Shown here: piece by piece, positions 23,324 to 24,079 of the stretch
How the letters are laid out: every line of letters begins with the position of its first letter
How positions within the stretch are numbered: position 1 is the first letter of the stretch
NCBI GenBank assembly: GCA_964479665.1
Contig: CAYZNN010000037.1
Span: forward strand, 1-24,079
Direction: 5' to 3'
From: UBA2287 sp964479665
GTDB taxonomy: Bacteria > Bacteroidota > Bacteroidia > Bacteroidales > Tenuifilaceae
Length of the DNA: 24,079 nucleotides
Notes under the pieces: generated by a model
What the model was told of the DNA's origin: nothing
Databases searched by the model: none
Seen by the model: the letters and a program-made list of their open reading frames with translations, nothing else
Position numbers and translations under genes: made by a program

Positions 23324-24079
23324 ATGAAAAAAACACTTAAATATTCACTCGTACTGGCTCTATCCCTATTTACCCTGAATTCTTGCTTTCAGGACTATCT
23401 GGAGCCCTTACCTGAAACCACCATGTCGGATCAAGTTTCATTCGACACGAAGGACCGTATTGTTGCCCAAGTAAAAGGAATGTATGCTTCATTCAGAAAT
23501 GGCCAGTACTTAGGAGGTCGTTTCCAAGTATACAACGACATACGAAGCAATGATTTCATTAACAGACAGAGTAATGGTGTTACAGGTCTGCTCACATGGA
23601 ACCATACCCTTAGTGCAAGCGCAAACGAAGTTCAGAACCTTTGGGGTCAAATTTACACGGCTATAAATCGCACCAACCTCTTTATGGAGGGACTATTAGC
23701 CGCCGACCCTGTTACAAGAGGAATCATTACTCAAGCTGAATACAATCAGTATAGGGGTGAAGCCCTTGCATTACGTGCTCTTGCTCATTTCCATGTAACA
23801 ACACTTTATGCATGGCCCTACAATAGGAACCCACAGGCACCGGGTGCGCTACTCAGCTTAGTTGGGAACAAATCGGGTGGTGAAAACAACAAAGCTCGTT
23901 CTACACTTGCTCAAACCTACACCCAAATTTTAACCGACTTAAATACAGCAGAGTCATTGCTTCCCGATCTAGCTCCTGGCACAGCCAATTCAGCCGCTTA
24001 TGTTACTCACATTCACAAGAACACTGTAATTGCGCTTAAAACTAAGGTTTATTTGCACATGAACGATTGGCCCAATGTT
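23324..24079 (+). CDS. SusD/RagB-family surface lipoprotein (SusD2), partial
   Basis: The first 252 codons of a SusD protein running off the window end. The signal peptide ends in a lipobox at Cys21 (LNSC), followed by FQDYLEPLPETTMSD, typical of mature SusD N-termini. Then come the TPR-like helices with NEVQNLWGQIYTAINRTNLF and GEALALRALAHFHVTTLYAWPY, the hallmark central motif of the family. It pairs with SusC2 (20 bases apart). It is a classical RagB/SusD type, unlike SusD1. The last 55 bases equal 19152-19206 in the SusD remnant. Reading on from there, with the frameshift mended, would give about 499 residues, a normal SusD length. Confidence 0.93.
   Translation, partial: MKKTLKYSLVLALSLFTLNSCFQDYLEPLPETTMSDQVSFDTKDRIVAQVKGMYASFRNGQYLGGRFQVYNDIRSNDFINRQSNGVTGLLTWNHTLSASANEVQNLWGQIYTAINRTNLFMEGLLAADPVTRGIITQAEYNQYRGEALALRALAHFHVTTLYAWPYNRNPQAPGALLSLVGNKSGGENNKARSTLAQTYTQILTDLNTAESLLPDLAPGTANSAAYVTHIHKNTVIALKTKVYLHMNDWPNV
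24025..24079 (+). repeat. 55-base direct repeat, copy 2 (window end)
   Basis: Same 55 bases as 19152-19206. The window stops exactly 55 bases after the point where the two SusD copies become identical, a pattern expected for an assembly-graph edge ending in a k-mer overlap of 55. Confidence 0.95.

Noticed and set aside
1..24079. CRISPR arrays, tRNA or rRNA genes, integrase attachment sites, invertible shufflon sites
   Set aside because: No regularly spaced repeats, no recognisable RNA gene, no recombinase gene, and the SusC repeats are direct rather than inverted.

Overview
The window looks like a single contig from a member of the Bacteroidota, most likely Bacteroidales. The reasons are the SusC/SusD pairs, the DUF4197 lipoprotein, an outer-membrane lipoprotein style of signal peptide, moderate-to-low GC, and several promoters of the phylum-specific form TTTG-N19-21-TAnnTTTG. 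No rRNA, tRNA or CRISPR array was seen.

Left part (1-7500), mostly housekeeping. A MntP-type manganese exporter and a four-PAS sensor histidine kinase lie on the minus strand. A stand-alone CheY-like receiver diverges from the kinase. It is followed by a clear terminator and uvrB, which converges on a DcuC/YfcC-family membrane transporter.

Middle part (7500-12900), histidine catabolism with insertions. hutI (imidazolonepropionase) diverges from the transporter, and ftcD (bifunctional formiminotransferase-cyclodeaminase) lies 2.3 kb downstream on the same strand. Together they encode the last steps from imidazolonepropionate to glutamate and methenyl-THF. hutH and hutU are not in the window. 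Between the two genes sit a frameshifted DUF1016 (YhcG-like) nuclease gene, a DUF4197 lipoprotein gene and a four-helix-bundle (23S rRNA IVS-type) gene. The four-helix gene is bracketed by an imperfect inverted repeat.

Right part (13000-24079), duplicated SusC/SusD uptake locus. The order is SusC1, SusD1 (SusD-like 2 type), a terminator with a GCAA loop, a secreted MORN-repeat protein, an IS1634-like transposase remnant fused to the 3' part of a frameshifted SusD gene, a strong terminator, SusC2, and a SusD2 cut off by the window end. SusC1 and SusC2 share about 320 nearly identical bases starting exactly at the ATG, then diverge sharply. The last 55 bases of the window are identical to 19152-19206 inside the SusD remnant, while the sequence just before the two copies is only about 70% identical. 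This points to a recombination or gene-conversion junction, a tandem array with a unit of about 4.87 kb, or a de Bruijn-graph assembly end. It is the part of the window most worth checking. No carbohydrate-active enzyme is present, so the substrate of these uptake systems cannot be named.
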